Assembly (NCBI RefSeq): GCF_019679455.1
Contig: NZ_JAIEZQ010000002.1
Coordinates: 1,488,001-1,552,000, forward strand
Origin: Nocardioides jiangsuensis
GTDB taxonomy: Bacteria > Actinomycetota > Actinomycetes > Propionibacteriales > Nocardioidaceae
DNA: 64,000 bases
Direction of reading: 5' to 3'
Below the pieces are notes generated by a model. The model ran no database searches and was not told where the DNA came from. It was given only the letters and a program-made list of their open reading frames with translations. Below, piece by piece: positions 1-9,648 of the stretch. The position numbers and the translations under genes are program-made. Each line of letters opens with the position of its first letter. Within the stretch, counting starts at the first letter, position 1.

Positions 1-1020
1 CCGCACGTCCGGATCGGGCAGACTGCCGACCTGGTCGTGGTCGCCCCGGCCACCGCGGACCTGCTCGCGAAGGCCGCGCACGGCCTCGCCGACGACCTGT
101 TGACCAACACGCTGCTCACCGCGCGCTGCCCGGTGGTGTTCGCCCCGGCGATGCACACCGAGATGTGGGAGCACCCGGCCACGCAGGAGAACGTCGCCAC
201 GCTGCGCCGACGCGGCGCGGTGGTCGTCGAGCCCGCCGAGGGCCGTCTGACCGGTGCCGACACCGGCAAGGGCCGGCTGCCCGAGCCCGCGGAGATCTTC
301 GAGGTCGCCACCGAGGTGCTCGACCGCCGCGACGCCGCCAACCCGACCGACCTCGCCGGCCTCCACGTCGTGGTGTCGGCCGGCGGCACCCGCGAGTACC
401 TCGACCCGGTCCGCTTCCTGGGCAACCGCTCCTCGGGGCTCCAGGGCTACGCCCTCGCCCGTACGGCGGTCGCGCGCGGCGCGGAAGTCACGCTCGTGGC
501 CGCCAACGTCGCGCTGCCCGACCCCGCGGGCGCCAAGGTGGTGCGGGTCGAGACCACCGCCGAGCTGCGCGAGGCCGTCGTCTCCGCGGCGGCCACCGCC
601 GACGCGGTCGTGATGGCCGCGGCGCCGGCCGACTTCCGCCCCGGTGCGGTGAGCGAGGCCAAGATCAAGAAGGCCGACGACGGCTCGGCGCCGGTGATCG
701 CGCTGGAGCAGAACCCCGACATCCTCGCCGAGCTCGCCCGCGAGCGGGTCCGGGCCGGGACCGTGGTCGTCGGGTTCGCAGCGGAGACCGGCGACGACCA
801 CGGCAGCGTCCTCGACCACGCCCGGGCCAAGCTGGCCCGCAAGGGCTGCGACCTCCTCGTCGTCAACGACGTCAGTGGCGGGAAGGTGTTCGGGAGCCCG
901 GAGAACGAGGCGGTCGTCCTCGACCGTGACGGAGGCGCCACCGCCGTGCCCCGCGGCTCCAAGTCGGCCCTGGCCCACGTGATCTGGGACCAGGTCGTGG
1001 CACGGGTCGAGACGGCCTGA
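1..1020 (+). CDS. coaBC: Bifunctional phosphopantothenoylcysteine decarboxylase / phosphopantothenate-cysteine ligase, 3' part
   Basis: The gene enters from upstream: the reading frame is open from base 1 and ends with TGA at 1018-1020, giving 339 visible codons. The first part is the end of the flavin-dependent CoaC domain, with the substrate motif APAMHTEMW and the clamp GRLTGADTGKGRLPEP. The clamp has no cysteine, which I believe is usual in actinobacteria. The CoaB ligase domain follows from about codon 118, with VSAGGTREYLDPVRF, NRSSGLQG, AAAPADF, KIKK and VGFAAETGD. CoaBC carries out two consecutive steps of coenzyme A synthesis, joining cysteine to phosphopantothenate and decarboxylating the product. 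Only the N-terminus is missing, because of the window edge. Confidence 0.95.
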   Translation, partial: PHVRIGQTADLVVVAPATADLLAKAAHGLADDLLTNTLLTARCPVVFAPAMHTEMWEHPATQENVATLRRRGAVVVEPAEGRLTGADTGKGRLPEPAEIFEVATEVLDRRDAANPTDLAGLHVVVSAGGTREYLDPVRFLGNRSSGLQGYALARTAVARGAEVTLVAANVALPDPAGAKVVRVETTAELREAVVSAAATADAVVMAAAPADFRPGAVSEAKIKKADDGSAPVIALEQNPDILAELARERVRAGTVVVGFAAETGDDHGSVLDHARAKLARKGCDLLVVNDVSGGKVFGSPENEAVVLDRDGGATAVPRGSKSALAHVIWDQVVARVETA

Positions 1021-1039
1021 GCAGGCTTCGCCCCACGGG

Positions 1040-1045
1040 TATTGT
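1040..1045 (+). promoter_or_regulatory. Possible -10 box of metK
   Basis: TATTGT lies 77 nt before the metK GTG, in the 102-nt gap after coaBC. It fits an actinobacterial housekeeping -10 (TANNNT). No convincing -35 is visible. I see no SAM riboswitch in the short leader. Confidence 0.3.
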
Positions 1046-1122
1046 GTCGGCCAAGCCCCCTCCGGGGTGAACGCGAACGCAAGGCGTCGGGAACCAACGG
1101 CGCGGACAGGGGTTACACCACA

Positions 1123-2319
1123 GTGGCTGGACGACTTTTCACCTCCGAGTCGGTGACCGAGGGTCACCCGGACAAGATCGCCGACCAGATCAGCGACACG
1201 ATCCTCGACGCCCTGCTCGCCGACGACATCCAGAGCCGGGTCGCGGTGGAGACCCTGCTGACCACCGGCCTGGTGGTCGTGGCGGGCGAGGTCACCACGA
1301 CGGCGTACGCCCCGATCGCGGAGCTGGTCCGCAAGAAGATCCTCGAGATCGGCTACGACTCGTCGCTCAAGGGCTTCGACGGTCACTCGTGCGGCGTGCA
1401 GGTCGCCATCGGCGGCCAGTCCGGCGACATCGGCCAGGGCGTCGACTCCGGCCACGAGTCGCGCACCGAGGGCTCGGTCGACCCGCTCGACCAGCAGGGC
1501 GCCGGGGACCAGGGCCTGATGTTCGGCTACGCCTGCGACGACACCCCCGAGCTGATGCCGCTGCCGATCATGATCGCGCACCGGCTCTCGCAGAAGCTGT
1601 CCTCGGCCCGCCGGGACGGGACGATGTCCTACCTGCGTCCCGACGGCAAGACCCAGGTCACCATCGAGTACGACGACGAGAACCGTCCCGTCCGGGTCGA
1701 CACCGTGGTCGTCTCCACCCAGCACGCGGCCGACATCGACATCGCCGAGATGCTCACCCCCGACATCCGCAAGCACGTCGTGGACCCGGTGCTCGACAGC
1801 TTCGACATCCCCTCCGAGGGCTACCGGCTGCTGGTGAACCCCACCGGCCGCTTCGAGGTGGGCGGCCCGATGGGCGACGCCGGCCTCACCGGCCGCAAGA
1901 TCATCATCGACACCTACGGCGGCATGGCCCGGCACGGCGGCGGCGCGTTCTCCGGCAAGGACCCGTCGAAGGTGGACCGGTCCGCGGCGTACGCCATGCG
2001 CTGGGTGGCCAAGAACGTGGTGGCCGCGGGGCTGGCCCGCCGCTGCGAGGTGCAGGTCGCCTACGCGATCGGCAAGGCGCAGCCGGTGGGCTTCTACGTC
2101 GACTGCTTCGGCACCGAGACCGTCCCGGTGGGCACGATCCAGAAGGCCGTGCTCGAGGTGTTCGACCTGCGGCCGGCCGCGATCATCCGCGACCTCGACC
2201 TGCTGCGCCCGATCTACGCCAAGACCGCGGCGTACGGCCACTTCGGCCGCGAGCTGCCCGAGTTCACCTGGGAGCGCACCGACCGCGTCGACGCGCTGAA
2301 GAAGGCCGCCGGCGTCTGA
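1123..2319 (+). CDS. metK: S-adenosylmethionine synthetase
   Basis: MetK makes S-adenosylmethionine from methionine and ATP in the cytoplasm. The 398-residue protein begins [20 protein letters not shown] near residue 7 (GHPDK holds the phosphate-binding histidine), has [10 protein letters not shown] near residue 125, and [16 protein letters not shown] near 273. Length matches the family. I chose GTG at 1123, which gives [11 protein letters not shown] as in other actinobacterial MetK proteins. An upstream in-frame start at 1042 would add a basic, unconserved extension. The gene sits between coaBC and priA, a common actinobacterial order. Confidence 0.97.
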   Translation: MAGRLFTSESVTEGHPDKIADQISDTILDALLADDIQSRVAVETLLTTGLVVVAGEVTTTAYAPIAELVRKKILEIGYDSSLKGFDGHSCGVQVAIGGQSGDIGQGVDSGHESRTEGSVDPLDQQGAGDQGLMFGYACDDTPELMPLPIMIAHRLSQKLSSARRDGTMSYLRPDGKTQVTIEYDDENRPVRVDTVVVSTQHAADIDIAEMLTPDIRKHVVDPVLDSFDIPSEGYRLLVNPTGRFEVGGPMGDAGLTGRKIIIDTYGGMARHGGGAFSGKDPSKVDRSAAYAMRWVAKNVVAAGLARRCEVQVAYAIGKAQPVGFYVDCFGTETVPVGTIQKAVLEVFDLRPAAIIRDLDLLRPIYAKTAAYGHFGRELPEFTWERTDRVDALKKAAGV

Positions 2320-2365
2320 CCCCACCCGTCGGTTCGTCGTCCCCGGGGGCTTCGTCCCCAGGCTG

Positions 2366-2388
2366 CGACCACCGGCTGCCGGTCGTCG
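2366..2388 (+). terminator. Possible hairpin after metK
   Basis: CGAC-C-ACCGG, loop CTG, CCGGT-C-GTCG forms a nine-pair stem with one C/C mismatch in the 93-nt metK-priA gap. There is no T tract. It could be a GC-rich actinobacterial terminator or only a local structure. Confidence 0.25.
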
Positions 2389-2412
2389 GCGGCGGCTGGA
2401 AGACTGTGCCGC

Positions 2413-4527
2413 GTGGACCGGAGCGAGTACGACGAGGCGGGGCAGCTGGCCCTGATGCCCGAGGTCGCGCGTGCCCGGGCGCGCAAGGCCCGGGAGAGCG
2501 CGGCGAAGAAGGCCGCCGGGCCCAAGCCGGTCGACCCCGCGGGGGAGAACCCCGTCGCCCGGGTCCTGGTCGACGTCCCGCTGGCCCACCTCGACCGCCC
2601 CTTCGACTACCTGGTGCCGCAGAAGATGGCCTCCGACGCCGTCCCCGGGGCCCGGGTGAAGGTCCGCTTCGCCGGGCAGGACGTCGACGGCTTCGTGCTC
2701 GAGCGGGTCGAGGAGAGCAGCCACGAGGGCCGGCTCGCGCCGCTGCGCCGCGCGGTGAGCCCCGAGCCCGTGCTTTCGCCCGCGATCGCCCACCTCTCCG
2801 CGTCGGTGGCCGCCCGGTACGCCGGCACCCGGTCCGACGTGCTGCGCCTGGCCGTCCCGACCCGGCACGCCACCGTGGAGAAGGAGCCCTCAACCCGTGC
2901 GCCGCGCACCAGCGTCGACGTCGGCGCCGCCGCGGCCGCCTGGGCGCGGTACACCGGCGGCGAGGCGTTCGTGCGGCACCTGGCCGACGGCGGCGAGCCC
3001 CGGTCGGTGTGGGCGGCGGCGCCCAGCGAGGACTGGCCGGCCGCGCTGGCCCGGGCCGCCGCCGCGACGTACGCCTCCGGCCGCGGCGCCCTGCTCTGCG
3101 TGCCCGACCACCGTGACGTGGCCCGGGTCGACGCGGCGCTGACCGCGGTCCTGGGGGAGGGGCACCACGTCGTGCTCACCGCCGACCTCGGCCCGGCCCA
3201 GCGCTACCGGTCGTTCCTGGCGCTCTCGCGCGGCGCGGTGCGGATCGTCGTCGGCACCCGCGCCGCGGCCTTCGCGCCGGTCCACGACCTCGGCCTGGTC
3301 GCGCTCTGGGACGACGGGGACGACCTGTACGCCGACCAGCACGCGCCCTACCCGCACACCCGTGAGGTGCTGCTGCTCCGCGCCCACGAGGAGTCCTGCG
3401 CGGCGCTGGTCGGCGGCTTCGCGCGCACCGTGGAGGCGGAGTACCTGCTCCGCACCGGCTGGGCCCAGGAGATCGCCGCGCCCCGCGACGTCGTCCGCCG
3501 GTCCGGCGCCCAGGTCGCGGTCACCGGCGCCACCGACCACGAGCTCTCCCGTGACCCGTTCGCCCGCACCGCCCGGCTGCCCAAGGTGGCCTTCGACGCG
3601 ATCCGGGCCGGCCTCGAGCGCGGCCCGGTGCTGCTGCAGACGCCCCGGCACGGGTACGCCACCAGCCTCGCCTGCGAGCGCTGCCGCACCCCGGCGCGCT
3701 GCACGGCGTGCACGGGGCCGCTGACCGTGACGGCGGCGCACCGGCCGCCCACCTGCCGCTGGTGCGGCCACGAGGAGCGCGCCTGGGCGTGCCGCGAGTG
3801 CGGTGGCCGAGGCCTGCGCGCGCCGGTGCTCGGCGACCGCCGTACCGCCGAGGAGATCGGTCGTGCCTTCCCGTCGGTGGGCGTGCGCACGTCGTCCGGC
3901 GACCGGGTCCTGGCCACCGTCCCGGGCAGGGCGGGCATCGTGGTGGCCACACCCGGGGCCGAGCCGGTCGCCGAGGGCGGCTACGCCTGCGTGGTGCTGC
4001 TCGACACCTGGCTGATGCTCGCGCGGCCCGACCTGCGCACCACCGAGGAGTCCCTGCGCCGCTGGCTGAATGCCGCCGCCCTGGCCCGGCCCGCCGACGA
4101 CGGCGGCCGGGTGGTCGTGGTGGGGGAGAGCGCCGAGCCGGTGCTGCAGGCCGTCGTCCGGTGGGACCCGGCCGGCTTCGCGCAGCGCGAGCTGGCCGAC
4201 CGGCAGTCGGCGCACCTGCCGCCCGCGTCCCGGCTGGCCACCCTGACCGGCACCTCGGCCGTGGTCTCCTCGGCGCTGGGCATGCTCACCCTGCCCGAGG
4301 CCGCGGAGGTGCTCGGGCCGGTGCCCGTCGAGCCCCGCGCCGGGGAGGCACGCGGCGGGGCCGGCGCGGCGGGGGCCGCGGACAAGCCGCAGGTCCGCGC
4401 GGTGGTGCGCGTGCCCCGGGCGCTGGGCGCCGAGCTGTCCCGGGCACTGGTGCAGATGCAGGGCGTGCGCGACGCGCGCAAGATGGACCCGGTCCGGGTG
4501 CAGGTGGACCCGATCGGGCTCGGCTGA
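2413..4527 (+). CDS. priA: PriA-like primosomal protein N' lacking helicase motifs
   Basis: PriA recognises stalled forks and reloads the replisome. The N-terminal DNA-binding domain is visible (VLVDVPLAHLDRPFDYLVP, residues ~48-66). The zinc-binding cysteine cluster is intact at residues ~420-470 (CERC, CTAC, CRWCG, CRECG). The Walker A motif expected after the N-terminal domain is absent, and the DEEH-box position reads LWDDGDD, so ATP-driven helicase activity is unlikely. This degenerate form is typical of actinobacteria. Length is 704 residues with a GTG start. The gap to metK is 93 nt, and def follows after 87 nt. Confidence 0.9.
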   Translation: MDRSEYDEAGQLALMPEVARARARKARESAAKKAAGPKPVDPAGENPVARVLVDVPLAHLDRPFDYLVPQKMASDAVPGARVKVRFAGQDVDGFVLERVEESSHEGRLAPLRRAVSPEPVLSPAIAHLSASVAARYAGTRSDVLRLAVPTRHATVEKEPSTRAPRTSVDVGAAAAAWARYTGGEAFVRHLADGGEPRSVWAAAPSEDWPAALARAAAATYASGRGALLCVPDHRDVARVDAALTAVLGEGHHVVLTADLGPAQRYRSFLALSRGAVRIVVGTRAAAFAPVHDLGLVALWDDGDDLYADQHAPYPHTREVLLLRAHEESCAALVGGFARTVEAEYLLRTGWAQEIAAPRDVVRRSGAQVAVTGATDHELSRDPFARTARLPKVAFDAIRAGLERGPVLLQTPRHGYATSLACERCRTPARCTACTGPLTVTAAHRPPTCRWCGHEERAWACRECGGRGLRAPVLGDRRTAEEIGRAFPSVGVRTSSGDRVLATVPGRAGIVVATPGAEPVAEGGYACVVLLDTWLMLARPDLRTTEESLRRWLNAAALARPADDGGRVVVVGESAEPVLQAVVRWDPAGFAQRELADRQSAHLPPASRLATLTGTSAVVSSALGMLTLPEAAEVLGPVPVEPRAGEARGGAGAAGAADKPQVRAVVRVPRALGAELSRALVQMQGVRDARKMDPVRVQVDPIGLG

Positions 4528-4548
4528 CCGGAGCGCGGCGGAGTCCGT

Positions 4549-4554
4549 AGACTT
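4549..4554 (+). promoter_or_regulatory. Possible -10 box of def-fmt-rsmB
   Basis: TAGACT lies 22 nt after the priA stop and 60 nt before the def start. It is a reasonable TANNNT -10 box, leaving a leader of about 50 nt that carries the GAGGAGC ribosome-binding site at 4604-4610. Confidence 0.35.
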
Positions 4555-4614
4555 GGCAGCCGCCCGTGCGCGCACCACGCCGGGCCGACCCCCATCCGCA
4601 CGCGAGGAGCAGTC

Positions 4615-5160
4615 TTGGCCGTCCAGCCCATCCGCCTCTTCGGCGACCCGGTGCTGCGGACCCCCGCGGCCGAGGTCGTCGACTACGACAAGGAGCTGCG
4701 CAGGCTCGTCGAGGACCTCACCGACACCATGCGCGACGCGCCCGGTGCCGGCCTCGCCGCGCCCCAGATCGGGGTCGGGCTGCGGGTGTTCACCTGGTAC
4801 GTCGACGGCGAGCTCGGCCACCTGGTCAACCCCGACCTGGCCCTCTCGGTCGAGGAGCAGGACGGGCCGGAGGGCTGCCTCTCGCTGCCGGACCTCACCT
4901 TCGACACCAAGCGGGCGCTCTCGGTGGTGGCCAAGGGCTGGAACATGTACGGCGACCCGGTGACCATCGAGGGGTCGGAGCTGCTCGCGCGGGCGATCCA
5001 GCACGAGACCGACCACCTCGACGGGATCCTGTTCATCGACCGGCTCGACCGGGAGACCCGCAAGCTCGCGATGAAGGCGATCCGCGAGGCCTCCTGGTTC
5101 GGCGAGCAGCCGCCCACCGTCAAGATCTCCCCCCACGCCACGAACGGATTCGGACTCTGA
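4615..5160 (+). CDS. def: Peptide deformylase
   Basis: Def removes the formyl group from the N-terminal methionine of new proteins. All three metalloenzyme motifs are present in the 181-residue protein: [10 protein letters not shown] (~44), EGCLSLP (~84, metal-binding Cys) and HETDHLDG (~128, two metal-binding His and catalytic Glu). The start is TTG at 4615, five nt after a strong GAGGAGC site; no ATG or GTG fits better. Its stop overlaps the fmt ATG by one base (TGATG), so the formyl-removing enzyme is cotranscribed with the formyltransferase. Confidence 0.96.
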   Translation: MAVQPIRLFGDPVLRTPAAEVVDYDKELRRLVEDLTDTMRDAPGAGLAAPQIGVGLRVFTWYVDGELGHLVNPDLALSVEEQDGPEGCLSLPDLTFDTKRALSVVAKGWNMYGDPVTIEGSELLARAIQHETDHLDGILFIDRLDRETRKLAMKAIREASWFGEQPPTVKISPHATNGFGL

Positions 5161-6089
5161 TGCGCGTCGTCTTCGCAGGAACCCCCGAGGTGGCCGTCCC
5201 GGCGCTCGACGCGATCGCCGAGAGCGGGCACCAGCTGGTGGGCGTGGTCACCCGCCCCGACGCCCCCTCCGGCCGCGGCCGCAAGCTGGTCGCCTCGCCG
5301 GTCGCGCAGCGTGCGGAGGAGCTCGGCGTCCCGGTGCTCAAGCCGGCACACCCCAAGGACCCGGAGTTCCAGGCGGAGCTCAAGGCCCTCGAGCCAGACT
5401 GCTGCCCGGTGGTCGCCTACGGCGCGCTCCTGCCGCAGAGCGCCCTCGACATCCCCGTGCACGGCTGGGTGAACCTGCACTTCTCGATCCTGCCCGCCTG
5501 GCGGGGGGCCGCCCCGGTGCAGCACGCGCTGTGGGCCGGTGACGAGGTCACCGGGGCCACCACGTTCCGGATCGTCCGCGAGCTCGACGCCGGTCCGACG
5601 TTCGGCGTGGTCACCGAGACCGTGCGGGTGACCGACACCGCCGGGGACCTGCTCGGCCGGCTCGCCGAGAGCGGCGCCGGCCTGCTGGTGGCCACCCTCG
5701 ACGGGATCGAGGACGGCTCGCTGGAGGCCCGGGAGCAGCCCGCCGACGGCGTCAGCTTCGCCCCCAAGATCCTGGTCGAGGACGCCGAGGTCGACTGGAC
5801 CGAGCCGGCCGTCGCCGTCGACCGGCGGGTCCGCGCCTGCACCCCCGGACCGGGGGCGTGGTCGACGTACGCCGGCGAGCGGATCAAGATCGGCCCGGTC
5901 TCCGTGGCCGACGACCGCGAGCACCTCGAGCCGGGCGTGCTCGAGGTGACCAAGAACGCCGTGTACGTCGGCACCGCGACCGCCCCCGTGCGGCTCGGTG
6001 AGGTCAAGGCGTTCGGCAAGAAGCAGATGCAGGCCGCGGACTGGGCGCGCGGGGTGCGCGTCGCCTCGGGCGAGACGTTCGGTGGCTGA
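5160..6089 (+). CDS. fmt: Methionyl-tRNA formyltransferase
   Basis: Fmt formylates Met-tRNA(fMet) with 10-formyltetrahydrofolate. The 309-residue protein opens [16 protein letters not shown], and the catalytic segment [20 protein letters not shown] lies near residue 106. The C-terminal OB-like tRNA-binding domain follows from about residue 205. ATG 5160 overlaps the def stop by one base. Open frame continues upstream only as an antisense-like read-through of def, so the longer frame is rejected. The end overlaps rsmB by 8 nt. Confidence 0.96.
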   Translation: MRVVFAGTPEVAVPALDAIAESGHQLVGVVTRPDAPSGRGRKLVASPVAQRAEELGVPVLKPAHPKDPEFQAELKALEPDCCPVVAYGALLPQSALDIPVHGWVNLHFSILPAWRGAAPVQHALWAGDEVTGATTFRIVRELDAGPTFGVVTETVRVTDTAGDLLGRLAESGAGLLVATLDGIEDGSLEAREQPADGVSFAPKILVEDAEVDWTEPAVAVDRRVRACTPGPGAWSTYAGERIKIGPVSVADDREHLEPGVLEVTKNAVYVGTATAPVRLGEVKAFGKKQMQAADWARGVRVASGETFGG

Positions 6090-7569
6090 CCCCCGCGCGA
6101 AGGGCCGGCACGGCGGCCGCCGCGCGGGCTCGGGCGGCGGTCGTGGGGCCGCGGGGGGCTCGGGCCGTGTGGGAGGCCGCCCGGCGGCCCGGCGTCCCGG
6201 GACCGCGGGCGACGTCGACCCGGCCCGCGCGGTCGCGTTCGAGGTGCTGACCGCGGTCCGCGAGCAGGACGCCTACACGAACCTGGTCCTCCCGGCGATG
6301 CTGCGCTCGCGCGGTGTCGCCGGACGCGACGCGGCCTTCGCCACCGAGCTGGTCTCGGGGACGATCCGCCGGCAGGGCACCTACGACGCGGTGATCGCGG
6401 CGAACGTCGACCGGCCGCTGGCCAAGGTCGACCCCGACGTGCTCGACGCGCTGCGCCTGGGCACGCACCAGCTGCTCGCCATGCGGGTGCCGTCGCACGC
6501 CGCGGTCGGCACGACCGTGGACCTGGTCAGGAGCCGCGTCGGCCGCGGTCCCACCGGGTTCGTCAACGCGGTGCTCCGCAAGGTGGCCGCCCACGACCTC
6601 GACGGCTGGGTGCGCCGGGTGGCACCCGACCCGGTCGCGGACCCGGTCGGCTTCGCCGCCGTCGCGCACTCCCACCCGCAGTGGGTCGTGGAGGAGCTGC
6701 AGCGCGCACTCGGCGACGACGGGGAGCTCGAGGCGCTGCTCGCCGCGGACAACGCCGCGCCCAAGGTGACCCTGGTCGCGCGACCCGGGCTGGCGTCCGT
6801 CGAGGAGCTCGTGGGCGCCGGCGGGACCGCCTCGTCCATGTCGCCGTACGCCGTGGAGCTGTCCGGGGGAGACCCCGGGACCGTCCCCGCTGTCGCGGAG
6901 GGGCGGGCCGGGGTGCAGGACGAGGGGTCCCAGCTGGTCGCGCTCGCGCTGTCGCGCGCGACGGTCGACGGCCGGGACGAGCGGTGGCTCGACCTGTGTG
7001 CCGGCCCCGGCGGCAAGTCCGCGCTGCTGGCAGCCCTCGCCGCTGAGCGCGGTGCCGGGCTCCTCGCGTCGGAGCGGCAGCACCACCGCGCGGTGCTGGT
7101 CCGCCGCGCGACGGCCGCCGCACGTACGGGGCTGCTCGGCGTGGTGACCGCCGACGGCACGGTGCCCGCGTGGAGGCCCGGGACGTTCGACCGGGTGCTC
7201 GTCGACGCGCCCTGCTCCGGGCTCGGTGCGCTCCGCCGCCGGCCCGAGTCACGCTGGCGCCGTACCCCGCAGGACCTGCGGGACCTCGTCCCGCTGCAGC
7301 GCGCGCTGCTCGGGTCGGCGCTCGACTCGGTGCGCAGCGGCGGGGTGGTCGCCTACGCCACGTGCTCGCCGGTGGTCGCCGAGACGTCGGAGGTCGTCCG
7401 CGACGTGGTCGCGGGGCGCGACGACGTGGTGCTCGAGGACGCGACGCCGCTGTTCGACGGGGTCCCCGACCTGCGGCCCGGGGCCGCCCGGCTGCCCGGG
7501 ACGGTCCAGCTGTGGCCGCACCGGCACGGCACCGACGCCATGTTCCTCGCGCTGCTGCGCAGGCGCTGA
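6082..7569 (+). CDS. rsmB: 16S rRNA (cytosine-C5-)-methyltransferase RsmB/Sun family
   Basis: This enzyme methylates a cytosine in 16S rRNA (C967 in E. coli numbering) using SAM. The protein has 495 residues. A low-complexity Gly/Arg tail (residues 1-45) is followed by a NusB-like RNA-binding domain (~48-190) and a Rossmann methyltransferase domain with [10 protein letters not shown] (~304), VDAPCSGLG (~374, catalytic Cys) and YATCSPV (~424, second Cys). GTG 6082 overlaps the end of fmt by 8 nt, so the two are translationally coupled. The basic tail is longer than in enterobacterial RsmB but common in actinobacteria. Confidence 0.93.
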   Translation: MADPRAKGRHGGRRAGSGGGRGAAGGSGRVGGRPAARRPGTAGDVDPARAVAFEVLTAVREQDAYTNLVLPAMLRSRGVAGRDAAFATELVSGTIRRQGTYDAVIAANVDRPLAKVDPDVLDALRLGTHQLLAMRVPSHAAVGTTVDLVRSRVGRGPTGFVNAVLRKVAAHDLDGWVRRVAPDPVADPVGFAAVAHSHPQWVVEELQRALGDDGELEALLAADNAAPKVTLVARPGLASVEELVGAGGTASSMSPYAVELSGGDPGTVPAVAEGRAGVQDEGSQLVALALSRATVDGRDERWLDLCAGPGGKSALLAALAAERGAGLLASERQHHRAVLVRRATAAARTGLLGVVTADGTVPAWRPGTFDRVLVDAPCSGLGALRRRPESRWRRTPQDLRDLVPLQRALLGSALDSVRSGGVVAYATCSPVVAETSEVVRDVVAGRDDVVLEDATPLFDGVPDLRPGAARLPGTVQLWPHRHGTDAMFLALLRRR

Positions 7570-7580
7570 GGACCGCCCAC

Positions 7581-7586
7581 TAGGAT
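7581..7586 (+). promoter_or_regulatory. -10 box of a probable leaderless rpe transcript
   Basis: TAGGAT is followed by 9 nt and then the rpe ATG, with no Shine-Dalgarno sequence between. That spacing puts the transcription start at or next to the start codon. Confidence 0.4.
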
Positions 7587-7595
7587 CGGCGCGCC

Positions 7596-8261
7596 ATGGG
7601 TATTCAGATCTCTCCGAGCCTGCTCGCGTCCGACTTCGCCAACCTGGCCGCCGAGGCCGAGCGGGTGAACCGGGCCGACTGGCTCCACGTCGACGTCATG
7701 GACAACCACTTCGTCCCCAACCTCACGCTCGGCCTGCCGGTCGTCGAGGCGCTGGCGAAGGCGGCGTCCACCCCGCTGGACTGCCACCTGATGATCGAGG
7801 ACCCGGACCGCTGGGCCCCCGGGTACGTCGAGGCCGGCGCCGGGTCGGTGACCTTCCACGTCGAGGCCGCGGCCGCGCCGGTGCGGCTGGCCCGCGAGCT
7901 GCGGGCGAAGGGCGCGCGGGCCGGGATGGCGCTGCGCCCGGCGACGCCGATCGAGCCGTACGAGGACCTGCTGCCCGAGCTCGACATGCTGCTCGTGATG
8001 ACCGTGGAGCCGGGCTTCGGCGGGCAGAAGTTCCTCGACCTGTGCCTGCCGAAGATCCGCCGTACCCGCGAGCTGATCGAGGGGCACGGCCTCGAGATGT
8101 GGCTCCAGGTCGACGGCGGCGTCTCGCTGGAGACGATCGAACGCTGCGCGGACGCCGGCGCCGACGTGTTCGTGGCCGGCTCGGCGGTGTACAAGGCCGA
8201 CGACCCGAACGTGATGATCGACGACCTCCGCGCCCGCGCCGAGGCCGCCGCCTGCCGCTGA
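7596..8261 (+). CDS. rpe: Ribulose-phosphate 3-epimerase
   Basis: Rpe interconverts ribulose 5-phosphate and xylulose 5-phosphate in the pentose phosphate pathway. The 221-residue TIM barrel shows SPSLLASDF (6-14), [14 protein letters not shown] (~29, metal ligands and catalytic Asp), [22 protein letters not shown] (~135) and VDGGV (~172). Ribulose 5-phosphate is also the substrate of RibB in the riboflavin operon that starts 320 nt downstream, a metabolic link as well as a positional one. Length is normal. Confidence 0.97.
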   Translation: MGIQISPSLLASDFANLAAEAERVNRADWLHVDVMDNHFVPNLTLGLPVVEALAKAASTPLDCHLMIEDPDRWAPGYVEAGAGSVTFHVEAAAAPVRLARELRAKGARAGMALRPATPIEPYEDLLPELDMLLVMTVEPGFGGQKFLDLCLPKIRRTRELIEGHGLEMWLQVDGGVSLETIERCADAGADVFVAGSAVYKADDPNVMIDDLRARAEAAACR

Positions 8262-8354
8262 CCCGCCGCCTCCGGCCGGGGGCGGGTGTAGCGGGGCTCA
8301 CATGTAGCGGGCGCCGCAGATGTGGCAGGCTTGGGCGCGACGAGTACAACACTC

Positions 8355-8480
8355 GCGTGCTCTGGGGTCGGTGCAATTCCGAGCCGGCGGTGACAGTCCG
8401 CGACCCGTCCGCATCCAGCGGCCGGTTGACCAGGTGGAACTCCTGGACCGACGGTGAAAGTCCGGATGGGAAGCGCACGC
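8355..8480 (+). promoter_or_regulatory. FMN riboswitch (RFN element)
   Basis: The 322-nt gap between rpe and ribD holds an RFN aptamer. Closing stem P1 is gcgtgc (8355-8360) with gcacgc (8475-8480). Between them are the conserved blocks TCTGGGGTCGGTG, AATTCCGAGCCGGCGGT, AGTCCGCGACCC, GGTGGAACTCCTGGACCGAC and GGTGAAAGTCCGGATGGGAAG. By family knowledge FMN binding turns the operon off. There is no terminator with a T tract in the remaining 100 nt before ribD, so control is more likely at translation, by hiding the GAGAGGGG site near 8565-8572. That last point is inference. Confidence 0.95.
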
Positions 8481-8583
8481 AGTCGTTGCCGTACGTCGGC
8501 CTCCACGAGCCGTGGAATGCCGCGTCGGCGGTGACCGTTCCAGCCCCGGGGTCCGCGTACGGACGAGAGGGGCAGCACCCGCG

Positions 8584-9648
8584 ATGACCGCGACGTTCAC
8601 CGCTGCCGAGACGCAGGCGATGCACCGTGCGCTCGACCTCGCCGCCAGCCCCGGTGTCCCCACGGGTCCGAACCCGCGGGTCGGCTGCGTGCTGCTGGAC
8701 GCGGGCGGCGCCACCGTCGCGGAGGGCTTCCACCGCGGTGCCGGGACAGCCCACGCCGAGGCGGACGCGCTGGCCCGGGCGGGGGAGCGGGCCCGGGGTA
8801 CGACGGCGGTGGTGACCCTCGAGCCGTGCAACCACTCGGGCCGCACCGGACCGTGCGCCGACGCCCTCGTCGCCGCGGGGGTCGCCCGCGTGGTCTTCGC
8901 GCAGGCGGACCCGAACCCGGTCGCGGCCGGCGGCGCCGACACGTTGCGCGGAGCCGGGCTCGACGTCGCGCACGGCCTGCTGGCCGACGAGGCACGGGCG
9001 GTGAACCGGGTCTGGACCTTCGCCGTCGAGCACGGCCGCCCGTTCGTGACCTGGAAGTTCGCCGCCACGCTCGACGGGCGCAGCGCCGCCGCCGACGGCA
9101 CCAGCCGCTGGGTCAGCTCGCCGGCGTCGCGCGAGGACACGCACCGGCTCCGGGCGCTGTGCGACGTGATCCTGGCCGGAACCGGGACCGTGCTGGTCGA
9201 CGACCCCGAGCTCACCGTGCGCGACGCGGAAGGGACCCCGCTCCCGTGGCAGCCGCTCCGCGCGGTGATGGGCCTGCGCCCGGTGCCGGCCGACCGCCGT
9301 GTCCTCAACGGCGTCGCGGAGACCGTCGTGCTCCCGACCCGGGACCCGGCCGAGGCCCTCGCCGCCCTGTACGCCCGGGACCGCCAGCACGTCTTCCTCG
9401 AGGGCGGGCCCACCCTGGCGGCGGCGTTCCTCCGGGCCGGGCTCGTGGACGAGGTGGTCGGCTACGTCGCCCCGATGCTCCTCGGCGCCGGGCTGAGCGC
9501 GGTCGGCGACCTCGGGATCACCACCCTGGCCGACGCGATGCACCTCGCGGTCGCCGACATCACCGTCCTGGGGGAGGGGCCGGAGACCAACGTCCGGCTC
9601 ACCCTCAGCCCGAACCACGCGCACCACCCGACCCAGAAGGAGCACTGA
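8584..9648 (+). CDS. ribD: Bifunctional diaminohydroxyphosphoribosylaminopyrimidine deaminase / 5-amino-6-(5-phosphoribosylamino)uracil reductase
   Basis: RibD carries out the second and third steps of riboflavin synthesis, deamination and then NADPH reduction of the ribosyl chain. The 354-residue protein has a cytidine-deaminase-like domain with GPNPRVGCVL (~23), zinc motif HAE (~57) and PCNHSGRTGPC (~81). The reductase domain begins near residue 150 (FVTWKFAATLDGRSAA). ATG 8584 is preceded by GAGAGGGG. The in-frame upstream start at 8512 lies in the riboswitch expression platform and is rejected. The stop abuts the ribE GTG with no gap. Confidence 0.95.
   Translation: MTATFTAAETQAMHRALDLAASPGVPTGPNPRVGCVLLDAGGATVAEGFHRGAGTAHAEADALARAGERARGTTAVVTLEPCNHSGRTGPCADALVAAGVARVVFAQADPNPVAAGGADTLRGAGLDVAHGLLADEARAVNRVWTFAVEHGRPFVTWKFAATLDGRSAAADGTSRWVSSPASREDTHRLRALCDVILAGTGTVLVDDPELTVRDAEGTPLPWQPLRAVMGLRPVPADRRVLNGVAETVVLPTRDPAEALAALYARDRQHVFLEGGPTLAAAFLRAGLVDEVVGYVAPMLLGAGLSAVGDLGITTLADAMHLAVADITVLGEGPETNVRLTLSPNHAHHPTQKEH

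Noticed and set aside
1021-1122. SAM riboswitch before metK
   Set aside because: The 102-nt gap has no recognisable SAM-binding core and is short for the known classes.
2890-5136. Long minus-strand open frame (748 codons) opposite priA and def, and a similar one at 7723-10257
   Set aside because: Very high GC leaves few stops in the antisense frames. The translations are Arg/Gly/Ala/His-rich, without domains, and lie opposite well-supported genes.
4566-5159. N-terminal extension of fmt by 198 codons
   Set aside because: It reads an alternative frame of def. Fmt homologues start at [12 protein letters not shown], i.e. ATG 5160.
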